Made by a program: the position numbers and the translations under genes
Source of the DNA: an uncultured Pseudomonadota bacterium
GTDB taxonomy: Bacteria; Pseudomonadota; Gammaproteobacteria; Xanthomonadales; Wenzhouxiangellaceae
NCBI GenBank assembly: GCA_937138395.1
Contig: CAKZPB010000111.1
Span: 1 to 32,284, forward strand
DNA: 32,284 bases
Reading direction: 5' to 3'
Notes under the pieces: generated by a model
What the model was told of the DNA's origin: nothing
What the model saw: the letters and a program-made list of their open reading frames with translations, nothing else
Database searches by the model: none
Shown: positions 7,774 to 17,736 of the stretch, piece after piece
Layout: each line of letters begins with the position of its first letter
Numbering within the stretch: position 1 is the stretch's first letter

Positions 7774-8895
7774 ATGAAGCTTTCACATCAATTCTGGCTG
7801 ATTGCAAGTATTGCGATGAGCCTGCTGATATCGAGCCCGTCCTGGTCTGCCAAGCTGTATGACATTGAACTGTTCGGTTTAAAACAATCAGCCGAGGATC
7901 GCTACAGCGCCCATGAGCAGGGGCTTGCCGACCGGCAAGCCGCTCGCTCGTCTATCAGTGCGGCACCGGAACCCGAATTCGCTCAGGCTTTACAAGGCGA
8001 AAAAAACACGCTGATGTTTGAGTGGATCCAGGCCGAACCAGACCCATTGATGAAAGAAGCGCTGCTTTCCGTATGGCTGAGCAGAGTCGCTGCAAGCAGC
8101 CAGCCGCTTGCATTCGATACAGCTGCGTTGGAGTCACTGGTTGGAACGAGACCGGTCATCCGAATCCCGCACCATGAAATGGTCCATCACAGCATGCCTG
8201 CATTCAATATTGCGCAGCGTGCATCCAACCTGTTAGCCCTTCAACGCCGCCATCAACAGGCTGCACTGTTGACCAACGATTCAGCCGCATGGTCGGCCGC
8301 CTGGCTGCAGTCACCCGATTCCGAGCAATTCAAGGCAGCCGAGCTGGCATTCAAGAACAGCACTGTGATTGAACAGCAACAGTTGATATCCAGGTTGCAA
8401 GGGCAGCTTGAACAACGGCCAAACCTCTCGAAGGCGCTGTCTCGAATGCTGGCACATTTCGGCCATGAACCTGCACTAGCGGCAGACATCATTCAGTTCG
8501 GGACAGTCGTCGATGCACGCGCTGTATTAAGGATGATTAGCGCGCACGGCAATGCACTGGAGCTGGCCGAGCTCGCATTGACGCGCCCGGAAATCGGCGG
8601 GTTGGCCATTCAAGTCTGGTTGGACAACGGCGGGGTCGCAGATCAGAAGCTGTGGTCACTGCTGGACGATCCATACCTTGGAGCCGACGCAGCGCGCGCC
8701 CTGGCGGTCCACTCCAAAACGCTGACCACGCAGATTCAACAGACCATCGAGTCCTCCAAACCGCTGGCGAGAGCCAGAATGTTGCTAGCGCTGAAATTGC
8801 GCAACTCGGACGCATCCATCAGCTTGCTGAATCAATTGATCAAGGCCGAATGGATGTCGGATGCACAGCTGCAACTGGTGTCGTCATGGCTCTGA
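7774..8895 (+). CDS. Periplasmic helical-repeat protein of unknown function
   Basis: This 373-residue protein starts with a clear signal peptide (SIAMSLLISSPSWSA, predicted cut after residue 26). The rest is almost entirely alpha-helical in composition, with regularly spaced Leu/Ala-rich helices between about residues 190 and 365. This is suggestive of HEAT- or TPR-like repeats acting as a protein-binding scaffold. I do not recognise the family. Its last 10 bases overlap the start of the carboxypeptidase gene, so the two are probably co-translated and may act together in the periplasm. The ATG at 7774 is preceded closely by GGAAG. Confidence 0.7.
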   Translation: MKLSHQFWLIASIAMSLLISSPSWSAKLYDIELFGLKQSAEDRYSAHEQGLADRQAARSSISAAPEPEFAQALQGEKNTLMFEWIQAEPDPLMKEALLSVWLSRVAASSQPLAFDTAALESLVGTRPVIRIPHHEMVHHSMPAFNIAQRASNLLALQRRHQQAALLTNDSAAWSAAWLQSPDSEQFKAAELAFKNSTVIEQQQLISRLQGQLEQRPNLSKALSRMLAHFGHEPALAADIIQFGTVVDARAVLRMISAHGNALELAELALTRPEIGGLAIQVWLDNGGVADQKLWSLLDDPYLGADAARALAVHSKTLTTQIQQTIESSKPLARARMLLALKLRNSDASISLLNQLIKAEWMSDAQLQLVSSWL

Positions 8896-10682
8896 ACAAG
8901 ATCAGTCCAAGGTGGCCGGTCGCGGCCATGACGCTGCTCGTAGCCCATCTCGCAGCAGCACAACAGCTGTTCGAATATACCGAAAACGACTTTTCGGGCA
9001 ACACGATACCACTCGGCTACCCGGTACCCATTCCGGTCGAATCGACGCTGCCATTCGACGGATTCCGAACCTATGCCAGCCTGCATGCCCGCCACCAGGA
9101 CTTGAGCCTGCAACACGATTTCATCCAGGCCACTATCGTGGGTCAAACGCTTGCAGGGCGTGATATCTGGGCCTATCAACTCAGCGATCCCGATCAATCA
9201 ACCCGATTTTCCGGACCAGAATCATCCGCGCTGGTGATTGGCGGCGTGCATGCGCGGGAGTGGGCATCACCGGAACTGACCACTGGGTTGATCGAAGCCT
9301 ATGCGACCAATGCCGGGGATCAGCACCTGTATGACTATCTGATCGACAATGTCACATTTACGGTACTGCCGGTAACCAACATCGACGGGTTTCTGCAGAC
9401 TCAGCGCTACCCGACCGAGGTTTTTATCGGGCAGGATCCGCGGGAGCCCAGTTGGCCGCGTGACGGCCGAATGCGCCGCAAGAACATGAACAATGTCGAC
9501 GAGTTCTTGTTGACCAACAACGACCATTTGTTTGGCGTTGATATCAATCGCAACAACACACCCTTCTGGGCCAGTTCCAGCGCGTCCTCTTTCGACCCAA
9601 CAGAGCTCGTTTATCATGGCACTTCATCGTTTTCCGAACCAGAAAACGTAGCCATTCTCGCAGCAGCAGCGTTAGCAGGAACCGACCGCCTGCGCTGGTA
9701 CCAGGATTCGCATTCATTTTCCCAGGTGTTTTTCTCGAAATACACCTTTAATCAACGCAGAAATCGGATTCAGGACCGGCTGCTTACGACCTATAGCCAG
9801 TTTCATGATGGTTTGTCCCTTCAGCGAAACGGCGAGCGCCGCGTCTATCGTGACGTCCCCGATCCGGCAGGCGTAGGCATTGGTACCACGGCTGGCTATT
9901 TTGCCTATACCCATCAGATACCAAGCTGGACGCTGGAAATTGAACCGCAGAACGGCGGCGAAGACTACGGCGGATTCGGCGCCAACCACGATGGATTCGT
10001 GTTACCTGAATCCGAAGTCACGCGAATGCGCACCGATATGGCGATCACGCATGCGGTCGTTACGTACAAGCAGGCCGGTCCACCTACAGTACGTGAGGTA
10101 CAAATCCTGGATGACAGGGGCCGTCAAGTCTATTTCGCGCAATGGACCGTAATCGGCAATGGGCAGCGTCAGCTGCAAACAGAAATGATTCAGGCGCTGT
10201 TGCCCGGGTTTGATTACCAACTGCGGGTCAGCTTTGATAAACCGATGCGCTGGGAAGACCAGGGCCCTGCGCTTGCACCGGGCCTGGATGCCATCGCATT
10301 GACCCCCAATATCCGGATCCTTGAAGGGAATTCGGCCTTGATCATTCCTAATCGGGAGGAAGGTCAATGGCTGGGTCGGCCGGGCAGCGATGAAGCATTT
10401 CTGAACTATCGCTACGACACCTTTACAGTGGATTTCAGCGTACCAGCGGAACTGGACCTCGATGATTCTGGGCCGTACACACTGTCGATCAACGTAAAGG
10501 ATTTTACCGGCCAATCATTGGACGCCAATCCAGCCACGATTACCGACTGGTCTGGTGGACGCTGGGTCGGCTATGAAAGCACGAATGGTTCGGATCAGGA
10601 TCGAGGAGGTTCCGACCGAACGCTGGCCGTGCCTATATCACCGCAGTGGATGATCCGACCCTGGCTGCTACGTGGCCGCTAG
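8886..10682 (+). CDS. Secreted M14-family zinc carboxypeptidase
   Basis: This 598-residue protein has a signal peptide ([14 protein letters not shown], cut near residue 26) followed by an M14 peptidase domain. Zinc ligands are H and E in GGVHAREW, and the third His is in [19 protein letters not shown] matches the substrate-binding DxNRN motif, and the catalytic Glu is in WTLEIEP. A C-terminal region of about 150 residues (from roughly 450) is rich in beta-strand sequence and may be a binding or secretion domain. I choose the ATG at 8886, which overlaps the upstream stop; an open frame extends further upstream but inside the preceding gene and without a signal sequence. It likely trims C-terminal residues from extracellular peptides. 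Its stop codon overlaps that of lysS in a shared CTAG. Confidence 0.85.
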   Translation: MALNKISPRWPVAAMTLLVAHLAAAQQLFEYTENDFSGNTIPLGYPVPIPVESTLPFDGFRTYASLHARHQDLSLQHDFIQATIVGQTLAGRDIWAYQLSDPDQSTRFSGPESSALVIGGVHAREWASPELTTGLIEAYATNAGDQHLYDYLIDNVTFTVLPVTNIDGFLQTQRYPTEVFIGQDPREPSWPRDGRMRRKNMNNVDEFLLTNNDHLFGVDINRNNTPFWASSSASSFDPTELVYHGTSSFSEPENVAILAAAALAGTDRLRWYQDSHSFSQVFFSKYTFNQRRNRIQDRLLTTYSQFHDGLSLQRNGERRVYRDVPDPAGVGIGTTAGYFAYTHQIPSWTLEIEPQNGGEDYGGFGANHDGFVLPESEVTRMRTDMAITHAVVTYKQAGPPTVREVQILDDRGRQVYFAQWTVIGNGQRQLQTEMIQALLPGFDYQLRVSFDKPMRWEDQGPALAPGLDAIALTPNIRILEGNSALIIPNREEGQWLGRPGSDEAFLNYRYDTFTVDFSVPAELDLDDSGPYTLSINVKDFTGQSLDANPATITDWSGGRWVGYESTNGSDQDRGGSDRTLAVPISPQWMIRPWLLRGR

Positions 10683-12220
10683 CGGTCGAACACTTCCGGC
10701 TTCAAATACGGAAACAGCAGCACTTCGCGGATCGATGACGCATCGGTAAACAACATCACTAGCCGGTCGATACCAATGCCCTCGCCGGCCGTTGGCGGCA
10801 TGCCGTATTCCAGCGCCCGGATATAGTCATGATCAAAATGCATGGCTTCGCGATCACCTGCATCCTTGGCTGCAGCCTGAGCCTTGAACCGTTCGGCCTG
10901 GTCCTCGGGGTCATTGAGCTCCGAAAAACCATTGGCAATTTCACGGCCTGCAATGAACAGCTCGAAACGGTCGGTAATTTCAGGATCGTTGTCGTTGCGG
11001 CGTGACAACGGCGATACCTCGGTTGGATAGCCGGTAATAAAGGTCGGCTGCACGAGGTTTTCTTCGGCTGTTTTTTCAAAGATTTCAAGCAACCGCTTGC
11101 CCCACCCCCAATCATCCTCGACATCAATATTGAGCGCCTGACAGGCTTTGGCCAGCACATCAAGGTCCCGTAGATCGGCCGAGGCCAACTCGGGGTAGTA
11201 TTCGCGCACGGCCTCGGCGACGGTCAGACGCTGAAAAGAAGGATCGAAATCAATGTCTTCGCCCTGATAGTCCAGCTTGGCACCCTCCGTGCCCATCGCC
11301 TCAGCCAATTCGCGCAACAGCGTTTCGGTCAGATCCATCAGGTCGTTGTAGTCAGCATAGGCCCAGTAGAATTCCAGCATCGTGAATTCCGGGTTGTGCC
11401 GTGTGGATACACCCTCGTTGCGGAAATTCCGATTGATCTCGAATACCCGTTCAAAGCCACCGACCACCAGACGCTTCAAGTGCAGCTCGGGCGCGACTCG
11501 CAAGAACAGGTCGATATCGAGCGCATTATGATGCGTTTGGAAAGGCCTGGCGGTAGCCCCACCCGGCAGGTGATGCATCATCGGCGTTTCAACTTCCAGA
11601 AAATCACGCTGCTCGAAAAAATCGCGAATCATGCGGATCATCCGGCTGCGGACTTCAAAGATCCTGCGCACCTCGGGGTTCACGATCAGATCGACATAGC
11701 GCTGTCGATAACGCATTTCCTGGTCCGTCAGCCCGTGCCACTTCTCAGGCAGTGGTCTGAGCGACTTGACCAGCAACTCGACAGCCTCCGCATGCACACT
11801 GAGTTCACCGGTATTGGTGCGCATCAGGTGGCCACGCGCACCGATCTGATCGCCGATATCCCACTGCTTGAAGGCCTGATACACCCCCTCAGGCAAGTCA
11901 TCGCGGCGCAGGTACAGCTGGATGCGTTCACCAGAACCATCCTGGATATGCACAAATGCAGCCTTGCCCATGATGCGGCGCGACATGATCCGGCCTGCAA
12001 CGCTGACCGTTACCGCTTGTGACTCCAGGTGCTCCTTGGACCAGGCGTTTGCATCGGCATATTCGTTGTTCAAGGCCGCAGCAGTATGCTGTGGCCGGAA
12101 TTGGTTGGGAAACGCATTGCCCTGCGCTCGGAGGGCCGTCAACTTGGTCCGACGCTCGGCAATCAGGCGATTCTCGTCGACCACTTCGTTTTCGGATTCG
12201 TTGTTTGTTTTTTCAGTCAT
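10679..12220 (-). CDS. lysS: Lysyl-tRNA synthetase, class II
   Basis: This 513-residue enzyme charges tRNA-Lys with lysine in the cytoplasm. An N-terminal OB-fold anticodon-binding domain (about 60-165, [18 protein letters not shown]) is followed by the class II catalytic core. Motif 1 is in [15 protein letters not shown], motif 2 is [18 protein letters not shown], and motif 3 is GIGIDRLVM near the C-terminus. The length matches E. coli LysS (505). GGA lies six bases upstream of the ATG at 12220. It follows prfB on the same strand, the prfB-lysS pairing common in gammaproteobacteria. It ends convergently with the carboxypeptidase gene with no space for a terminator. Confidence 0.97.
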   Translation of the reverse strand: MTEKTNNESENEVVDENRLIAERRTKLTALRAQGNAFPNQFRPQHTAAALNNEYADANAWSKEHLESQAVTVSVAGRIMSRRIMGKAAFVHIQDGSGERIQLYLRRDDLPEGVYQAFKQWDIGDQIGARGHLMRTNTGELSVHAEAVELLVKSLRPLPEKWHGLTDQEMRYRQRYVDLIVNPEVRRIFEVRSRMIRMIRDFFEQRDFLEVETPMMHHLPGGATARPFQTHHNALDIDLFLRVAPELHLKRLVVGGFERVFEINRNFRNEGVSTRHNPEFTMLEFYWAYADYNDLMDLTETLLRELAEAMGTEGAKLDYQGEDIDFDPSFQRLTVAEAVREYYPELASADLRDLDVLAKACQALNIDVEDDWGWGKRLLEIFEKTAEENLVQPTFITGYPTEVSPLSRRNDNDPEITDRFELFIAGREIANGFSELNDPEDQAERFKAQAAAKDAGDREAMHFDHDYIRALEYGMPPTAGEGIGIDRLVMLFTDASSIREVLLFPYLKPEVFDR

Positions 12221-12293
12221 AAGTATTCCAGAAGCCTGTTCCAGCAGATCAGGCAGAAATTCGCAGTTTCTCTGTTTTGCGTATCATCCACCC

Positions 12294-12311
12294 AATCTGC
12301 GTAATCTGCGG
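12294..12311. repeat. Short AATCTGCG direct repeat between prfB and lysS
   Basis: Two copies of AATCTGCG (12294-12301 and 12303-12310) occur in the 101-bp prfB-lysS gap. The motif resembles a sequence I have seen scattered between genes in unrelated environmental bacteria. No function can be assigned. Confidence 0.35.
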
Positions 12312-12321
12312 TTAACGTTGA

Positions 12322-13420
12322 TTACTCCAAACCCGCCTGAAGCGAAGCAGCAACGAATTCATCGAGATCCCCGTCCAGCACTTTTTGCGTGTCGGTCCGC
12401 TCGACCCCCGTTCTCAAGTCCTTGATGCGCGACTGATCCAGCACGTAGTTGCGAATCTGGCTGCCCCAGCCGATATCAGCTTTTTCATCTTCCGCGGCTT
12501 GTGCTTTTTCACGCTGTTGCTGGAGCTCAAGCTCGTACAGCTTGGCGCGCAGCTGATTCATCGCGCGATCCTTGTTCTTGTGCTGTGAGCGATCGGTCTG
12601 ACACTGGACTACAGTCCCGGTGGGTTCGTGTGTAATGCGAACGGCCGATTCGGTCCGGTTGACGTGCTGACCACCCGCACCGGAGGCACGGTATACATCG
12701 ATGCGAAGCTCGGAAGGGTCGATATCGATTTCGATGTTGTCGTCCACTTCGGGTGACACAAACACCGATGCAAACGAGGTATGTCGTCGATTGCCGGAGT
12801 CAAACGGAGATTTTCTGACCAGACGATGTACACCGGTCTCGGTGCGACACCAGCCGTAGGAATAGTCGCCTTCAACGCGGATAGTTGCGCTCTTGATGCC
12901 GGCGACATCACCAGCAGACGCCTCGACCAATTCGCTGTTCCAACCGCGATTCTCGGCCCAGCGCAGATACATGCGCAGCAGAATCTCGGCCCAGTCCTGG
13001 GCCTCGGTACCGCCAGAACCGGCCTGGATATCGATAAAACAGGGGCGATCGTCCATTTCGCCTGAAAACATGCGCTGGAATTCCAGCTCGGCCACGGTCT
13101 TTTCAATCCGCTTGAGGTCAATACCAAGACTGGTCAGAGTCTCATCATCGCCCTCATCCACGGCCATTTCGAAAAGCTCACTCGCCTCATCCAGGCCTTC
13201 AAACACTTCACGTTGAGCGGTTACCGACTGATCCAGTGACGCACGCTGCTTGTTCAGGTCCTGCGCGCGCTCCGGATCATTCCAGATTTCCGGGTTTTCG
13301 AGTTCCCGGTTGACTTCCTCGAGCTGTTCTACCTTGCCATCGAAGTCAAAGATACCCCCGAAGCATGCCTGCTCGTCCGGTCAGGTCATCCAGAAGGTTT
13401 TTCAGCGAAGTCTGTTCCAT
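12322..13420 (-). CDS. prfB: Peptide chain release factor 2, with programmed +1 frameshift
   Basis: RF2 recognises UGA and UAA and triggers peptide release. The gene is in two frames. Frame 0 starts at the ATG at 13420 and runs 24 codons ([16 protein letters not shown] then AGMLRGYL) to a UGA at 13348-13346. Skipping one base and reading GAC at 13347 continues 341 codons to the stop at 12322. The 365-residue total equals E. coli RF2. The slip site GGGGGTATCTTTGAC has the internal Shine-Dalgarno and CUU-UGA-C exactly as in E. coli. The tripeptide codon-recognition motif SPF ([12 protein letters not shown]) and the catalytic GGQ ([12 protein letters not shown]) are intact. RF2 shortage slows termination at the UGA and favours the shift, giving autoregulation. 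Confidence 0.97.
13345..13359 (-). promoter_or_regulatory. prfB +1 recoding site
   Basis: The minus strand reads GGGGGTATCTTTGAC. The G-rich Shine-Dalgarno-like run precedes the slippery CUU, followed by the in-frame UGA (13348-13346) and C. All elements known to stimulate RF2 frameshifting are present at canonical spacing. Confidence 0.96.
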
Positions 13421-13463
13421 AGGGTATTGCTCGAATTATGGGCTGCAAAGTCCAATATTGTAA

Positions 13464-13500
13464 CGACTGACGGCCCGAAATGGACTCGGGCCGTCAGTCG
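13464..13500 (-). terminator. Strong hairpin after the beta-helix gene
   Basis: CGACTGACGGCCCGA (13464-13478) and TCGGGCCGTCAGTCG (13486-13500) form a perfect 15-bp stem with a 7-base loop. It is 23 bp past the stop of the gene at 13524-15011. The downstream tract on the minus strand (TTACAATATT) is only moderately U-rich, so termination may be partial, but prfB would be insulated from the upstream gene. Confidence 0.7.
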
Positions 13501-13523
13501 CTACTCAAATTGGTAAGCGAATA

Positions 13524-15011
13524 TCAGGGAATGACCAGCCCCACTCGCTCAAAGCCATCGAAGAAGAGCGGCGCTTCCTGTTTCCACTCGAATGCGCCCA
13601 TATCACAAACCGCTGTACCGTCACCATCACCGTCACCCGGTCGATCAATATCACGCGCATCGGTAAAGCGGCATAACGCCGAGTTGGCAGAGTTGATTGG
13701 ATTGGGGTTGGCGTTATCGATTGCCAGATTGCCGTCAGCGGGCGGGACTGTGCGGGTTGCACCGCCATAGTCAGCCAGCGGAAAGAAACGTCCTGCATCT
13801 GCAACAAGGTCGTTGAAGCCGTTGATCATGCAACTCATATCCGGTAACAGGTTATAGCCCGCATTCGAAAATGTCGCCGGGGGATTATTGTTGAAGGTTG
13901 AACAGGCATCACTTGTCGCCGTCGTGAACAGGTTGTTCCATACCGAAAAGAAATCGGTTTCGGATGGGTTGTATGCAAGGTGCGCAGCGCCGCTCGATAG
14001 ATTGACATTGTCAATGAATGAGTTATTCCTGATGACCGTTTCAGCCTCCCGGAAATAGATCGCCCCGCCGGGAGCCCTAGTAGACGTGTTAGCAAGAAAA
14101 GTATTGTTGGCTAGGCCGAAAAATGGCCAGTCACTTCCCTGAACCTGGGTCGCGGTCCAAAGCGCCGCGCCAAGCCCGGCCCGATTGCCTGCAAACAGAT
14201 TGCGGTTGATGGTGGCGACGTTTTCAGGCCTGAGATTGAGTACAACGGCACCGCCCTCTCCTTCGTCGGCCTGATTGAAAAGAAATTCATTTTCGATCAA
14301 GCCAACATCTGCATCACGGACATAGACCGCACCGCCCTGGTGAGCGGCAGCATCGAGATTGTCTGACGTATTTAATTCAAAAACATTGTTGATCAAGTCC
14401 ACGCGGCCACCGTCGGCGTATACCGCGCCACCGAACAGGAGATCTTCGGTTCCGTAGACCCGGTTACTGATGAACTGGCTCCCACGGATATCCAATACCC
14501 CATCGGCACCGAGCTCGGTAAGGATTGCGCCACCAAGTGCAGAAAAGGAATTCGTTGGGTTGGCAAAGGACTCTTGCTCACAGCGTTCAAACACTACGTT
14601 GATGACCCTCACTTCCAGGTTCCCGCCGCCGGTAGCGCGAATACAACCCCCACCGAACAATCCATCCGAGTTCTGAAGCTTGAGATTTTGAACAGTGAAG
14701 CCATTGGAATTACTTCCCAAAATAAAGATTCGGCCTTGCGTATTCGCATCGATGGCAAGGCCAGGTGCAGCATTGCCGTCCACTTCAAGGGTATTGAACA
14801 CCACCAAAGGTAGATTCGATGTTAGAAATATAGTTTCTCCGGCCAGGGCCGGATCAAATTCAATTCGATTATCCCCACCTTGGCTATTATGCTGTTCGAT
14901 CGCCCATCGCAGCGAGCCCGGGTTGCTGGTATCAGCAGTTGAACTCACAGTAAATGTTGCCGCCGACAGAAGGCTCGGGGAAAACAGCAGTATTAATAGA
15001 AGTATCCGCAT
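13524..15011 (-). CDS. Secreted right-handed beta-helix protein with choice-of-anchor-Q-like end and DGFE tail
   Basis: This 495-residue protein has a signal peptide (LLLILLFSPSLLSA, cut before ATFTV) and a CSLREA-like opening (FTVSSTADTSNPGSLRWAI). About 350 residues of Asn/Gly-rich strands follow (GGAIL, GGAVYADGG, NNTFLANTS, NNSFIDN) typical of a parallel beta-helix. Near the end, LADYGGATRTVPPADGN-like and DARDIDRPGDGDGDGTA sequences, ending in CDMGAFEW, match what is called a choice-of-anchor Q region. It ends in LFFDGFERVG, resembling a short tail shared by many secreted proteins of Xanthomonadales relatives. The ATG at 15011 has GGAAG six bases upstream. A surface or extracellular role is likely; the substrate, if any, is unknown. 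It lies between recJ and prfB and ends in a hairpin. Confidence 0.8.
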   Translation of the reverse strand: MRILLLILLFSPSLLSAATFTVSSTADTSNPGSLRWAIEQHNSQGGDNRIEFDPALAGETIFLTSNLPLVVFNTLEVDGNAAPGLAIDANTQGRIFILGSNSNGFTVQNLKLQNSDGLFGGGCIRATGGGNLEVRVINVVFERCEQESFANPTNSFSALGGAILTELGADGVLDIRGSQFISNRVYGTEDLLFGGAVYADGGRVDLINNVFELNTSDNLDAAAHQGGAVYVRDADVGLIENEFLFNQADEGEGGAVVLNLRPENVATINRNLFAGNRAGLGAALWTATQVQGSDWPFFGLANNTFLANTSTRAPGGAIYFREAETVIRNNSFIDNVNLSSGAAHLAYNPSETDFFSVWNNLFTTATSDACSTFNNNPPATFSNAGYNLLPDMSCMINGFNDLVADAGRFFPLADYGGATRTVPPADGNLAIDNANPNPINSANSALCRFTDARDIDRPGDGDGDGTAVCDMGAFEWKQEAPLFFDGFERVGLVIP

Positions 15012-15079
15012 GAATCGCTTCCAATGTTGAATTCACTACTGAGTACGCATTCATCGGGCCACAAGCGCCATCAATTCAA

Positions 15080-16792
15080 TCATTCTCGAGCAGTACGTTG
15101 GTTCACCCAGTGCTGAATATTCAGTTGCGGTGTGATTTGACCACGCCAGCGATTGATTTCCAGCCGATAGGTAATGGCCAACGGGTTCGGCAGTTCCTGA
15201 TGGCAGCGATCACCAGCGCCGAATGCAATTGCGTCCAGCACGGGGCCTCCACTGACAGGAGTCAACGAAAGCTTCAGATGCTTCTGTCCGACTACCCGAC
15301 GATCCAGCACTGTAAATTGCCCGTCGAACAGGGGCTCTTCCCAGCCCTGTCCCCAGGGCCCTGCGTCTGCCAGTGCCTGAGCTGTTTCAACCGACAGCTC
15401 ATCGGAAGACAGTGCACCCTCGCTGAGCACTTCATCAGCTTGAAATCTCAGATGCGCAACAACATCATCGAAGGCCTGCTGGAACGCTTCGAGCCGGGAT
15501 GACTGCACGCTCAAACCAGCAGCCCGTGCATGACCGCCAAATTTATCGACCAGGTTGGGATGCAAGGAATCGATCTCGACCAGAACATCCCGCATGTGAA
15601 CACCTTGGGGGCTTCTGCAAGAACCTTTCCATTCATCGGAATCCGGGGATGCTGGCGCCATTGCAATGACCGGGCGCTGCAGTCGCTCACAGATTCGTGA
15701 GGCAACCAGCCCCACTACACCTGGATGCCAGTCCTGGCTTTGCAGACAAAGGCCAGCAGGAATCGACTGGATCTTTTCAAGCTGCTGTTTGACCAGCACT
15801 TCGGCATCTTCGACCATGTCGGCTTGTACTGTCTGTCGATTGCGATTGATCTGGTCCAGCTGTTCGGCAAGTTCACGTGCGCTGGACTCATGCTCTGCGA
15901 GCAAACAGCGGATGCCGATGCTGATGTCATCCAATCGACCTGCGGCATTCAATCTTGGGCCAGCGATGAAGCCCAGGTCGCTGCTCGACACATGACTGAG
16001 ATTCTTGCCGGCCACTTCAAGCAGCGCCATGATACCGGGCTGGCAGCGCCGATTCCGGATACGCTGCAACCCCTGATATACCAACCTTCGGTTGTTTTCA
16101 TCGAGCTGAACAAGATCGGCTACTGTGCCTAAGGCGACCAGGTCCAGCAGCTGATCCAGGCGAAATTCAGCCGGTTGACCCCTTGCCCGCAGCGCCCTGC
16201 GCACCCCGATCAGCAAATAGAACATGACCCCGACCCCGGCTAAGTGGCGTGACGGAAATGGGTCATCCGGCAAATTTGGATTGACAATAGCTGCAGCAGG
16301 AGGCAGCACAGGGCCGGGTAAATGATGATCGGTAACAATCACGCGGGTTCCAGCTTTGGAGACCTGCTCGATGCCAGGGATGGAACTGATTCCCTGGTCG
16401 ACCGTGACCAGAATATCGGGATTCAGCTCGAGGCATTCAGCAGCCAGCTTTGGACTCAATCCATAGCCATGGCGCACACGATCTGGCATCCGCCACTGAA
16501 CGTCGGTTGCACCGAGCCCGCGCAACCCGCGGACGGCCACGGCCGTGCCGGTCGCACCATCGGCATCGAAATCACCGACGATCAGTATCCGTTGACGAGC
16601 TTCAATCGCATCGGCCAACATCTCGCTGGCGGTCTCAAGGTTGTTCAAATTCGGGCGCAACAATGCCTGCAGTCGATAATCCGGCGCCTCCGAAAGCCCT
16701 CGAGCGCCCAATACGCGGGCAAGCACCGGGTGATCGATACCTATTGCGGTCGAAGTTGCGCTGCGTCTTCGGACCTGAACGCTGCGAATCAT
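15080..16792 (-). CDS. recJ: RecJ, single-stranded-DNA-specific 5'-3' exonuclease
   Basis: This 570-residue nuclease of the DHH family resects 5' ends in RecF-pathway recombination, mismatch repair and base-excision repair. Motif I (VGDFDADGATGTA), motif II region (TVDQGISS), motif III (VTDHHLPG), and the later ALGTVADLV and GPRLNAAGRL segments carry the metal-binding Asp and His residues. The C-terminal part (GGHARAAGLS) belongs to the DHHA1 domain. The length is normal for the family. The ATG at 16792 overlaps the stop of the upstream RpfE-like gene by 4 bp (ATGA), implying translational coupling. Confidence 0.96.
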   Translation of the reverse strand: MIRSVQVRRRSATSTAIGIDHPVLARVLGARGLSEAPDYRLQALLRPNLNNLETASEMLADAIEARQRILIVGDFDADGATGTAVAVRGLRGLGATDVQWRMPDRVRHGYGLSPKLAAECLELNPDILVTVDQGISSIPGIEQVSKAGTRVIVTDHHLPGPVLPPAAAIVNPNLPDDPFPSRHLAGVGVMFYLLIGVRRALRARGQPAEFRLDQLLDLVALGTVADLVQLDENNRRLVYQGLQRIRNRRCQPGIMALLEVAGKNLSHVSSSDLGFIAGPRLNAAGRLDDISIGIRCLLAEHESSARELAEQLDQINRNRQTVQADMVEDAEVLVKQQLEKIQSIPAGLCLQSQDWHPGVVGLVASRICERLQRPVIAMAPASPDSDEWKGSCRSPQGVHMRDVLVEIDSLHPNLVDKFGGHARAAGLSVQSSRLEAFQQAFDDVVAHLRFQADEVLSEGALSSDELSVETAQALADAGPWGQGWEEPLFDGQFTVLDRRVVGQKHLKLSLTPVSGGPVLDAIAFGAGDRCHQELPNPLAITYRLEINRWRGQITPQLNIQHWVNQRTARE

Positions 16793-17727
16793 TGGTCAGC
16801 CTTACGCCAGAACGCCCAGCGATCCCATCGCCGCATGCGCCAGCAGCGCTGCTGATCGAGCAAATCGATCTGGCGCAAATGGCCCTTTGCCAGCGCGTGC
16901 ATTGCAGGTTGAATCCAATCTCGCTCGAGCGCCTCAAGCTCCGGCTCGGTCCGCAGCGGCTGAGCCTGCACCAGCTGAACGCCAGCTTGCGGGGTGAATG
17001 AATGCTGGTCACAAAGCTCGAACTGCGTCCACTGGGCCAGCCCACGCCAGACCGCGCTGATTGCGCCCCCGGAAGAACTCGACATGATCTGCCCACTGCA
17101 GGCAGGTCGGGTTTTCGGCAGGCAGCCAGCGCCCCAGAACCACAAGCCAAGCGATTGTGGCGTGGCATCATCAAGCGCCCGGAACTGATGAAAAATCATC
17201 TGACTCTCGTTCAACAAGTTGCGCCATCGAAGCTGCTGTTTACCCACCGGCAGGACTTCGTCCAGACGACGTCCTGCGACCTGATCCAGCGACTCGAAAT
17301 GGCAGTCAATAGGCTGTTGGCTGCGGATCAGCCCATAGTGACCAGGCGCACCAATCTGCCAATCAAGCCCGACTGCTTCGAACATGATGCTGAGCTCATC
17401 AATCAGTGGCTGCATTGCGCCCTTGAGTAAATCCAGATCCGCGCGCGAGTGGATCCACACGGCCGTCAGATCGGGCATCAAATAAACCGGGTCAAAACGG
17501 AGCCAATGTTCATCCGGATGCGGTTCAGCTTGATCTGCCAGGGCAGTCAGCGCTGCCGGACTGGCATGCTCAAGGCCAAGCAGCGAGGCGACCGGGAGGA
17601 CGCCGTCGATTTCAATTGACTTTGCGCGATGAACAAACAGGCCGAGACCTGCAGGCAGCTTCTCAGGTGGTTCCAGCCAGTGCTGCAGACCTGGCGCATC
17701 GATCAGCAGCTGATCATTGTTCGACAC
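16789..17727 (-). CDS. RpfE-like protein (phosphoglycerate-mutase-like, function unclear)
   Basis: This 312-residue protein is cytoplasmic, with no signal peptide. Its position between greA and recJ and its features (DEHWLRFDPVYLMPDLTAVWIH, ending GLWFWGAG) fit the proteins called RpfE in Xanthomonas, often annotated as cofactor-independent phosphoglycerate mutase relatives. I see no full metal-binding set of a true mutase, so enzymatic activity is doubtful. The start is GTG at 17727, only 9 bp after the greA stop codon, and the stop overlaps recJ by 4 bp. The three genes greA, rpfE-like and recJ are therefore probably one operon. The assignment rests on synteny and remembered sequence character, not on a search. 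Confidence 0.65.
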   Translation of the reverse strand: MSNNDQLLIDAPGLQHWLEPPEKLPAGLGLFVHRAKSIEIDGVLPVASLLGLEHASPAALTALADQAEPHPDEHWLRFDPVYLMPDLTAVWIHSRADLDLLKGAMQPLIDELSIMFEAVGLDWQIGAPGHYGLIRSQQPIDCHFESLDQVAGRRLDEVLPVGKQQLRWRNLLNESQMIFHQFRALDDATPQSLGLWFWGAGCLPKTRPACSGQIMSSSSGGAISAVWRGLAQWTQFELCDQHSFTPQAGVQLVQAQPLRTEPELEALERDWIQPAMHALAKGHLRQIDLLDQQRCWRMRRWDRWAFWRKADQ

Positions 17728-17736
17728 GCCTCTGCT

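Noticed and set aside
13206-13420. prfB as a frameshifted pseudogene
   Set aside because: The break is at the exact canonical RF2 recoding site and the joined length is 365 residues.
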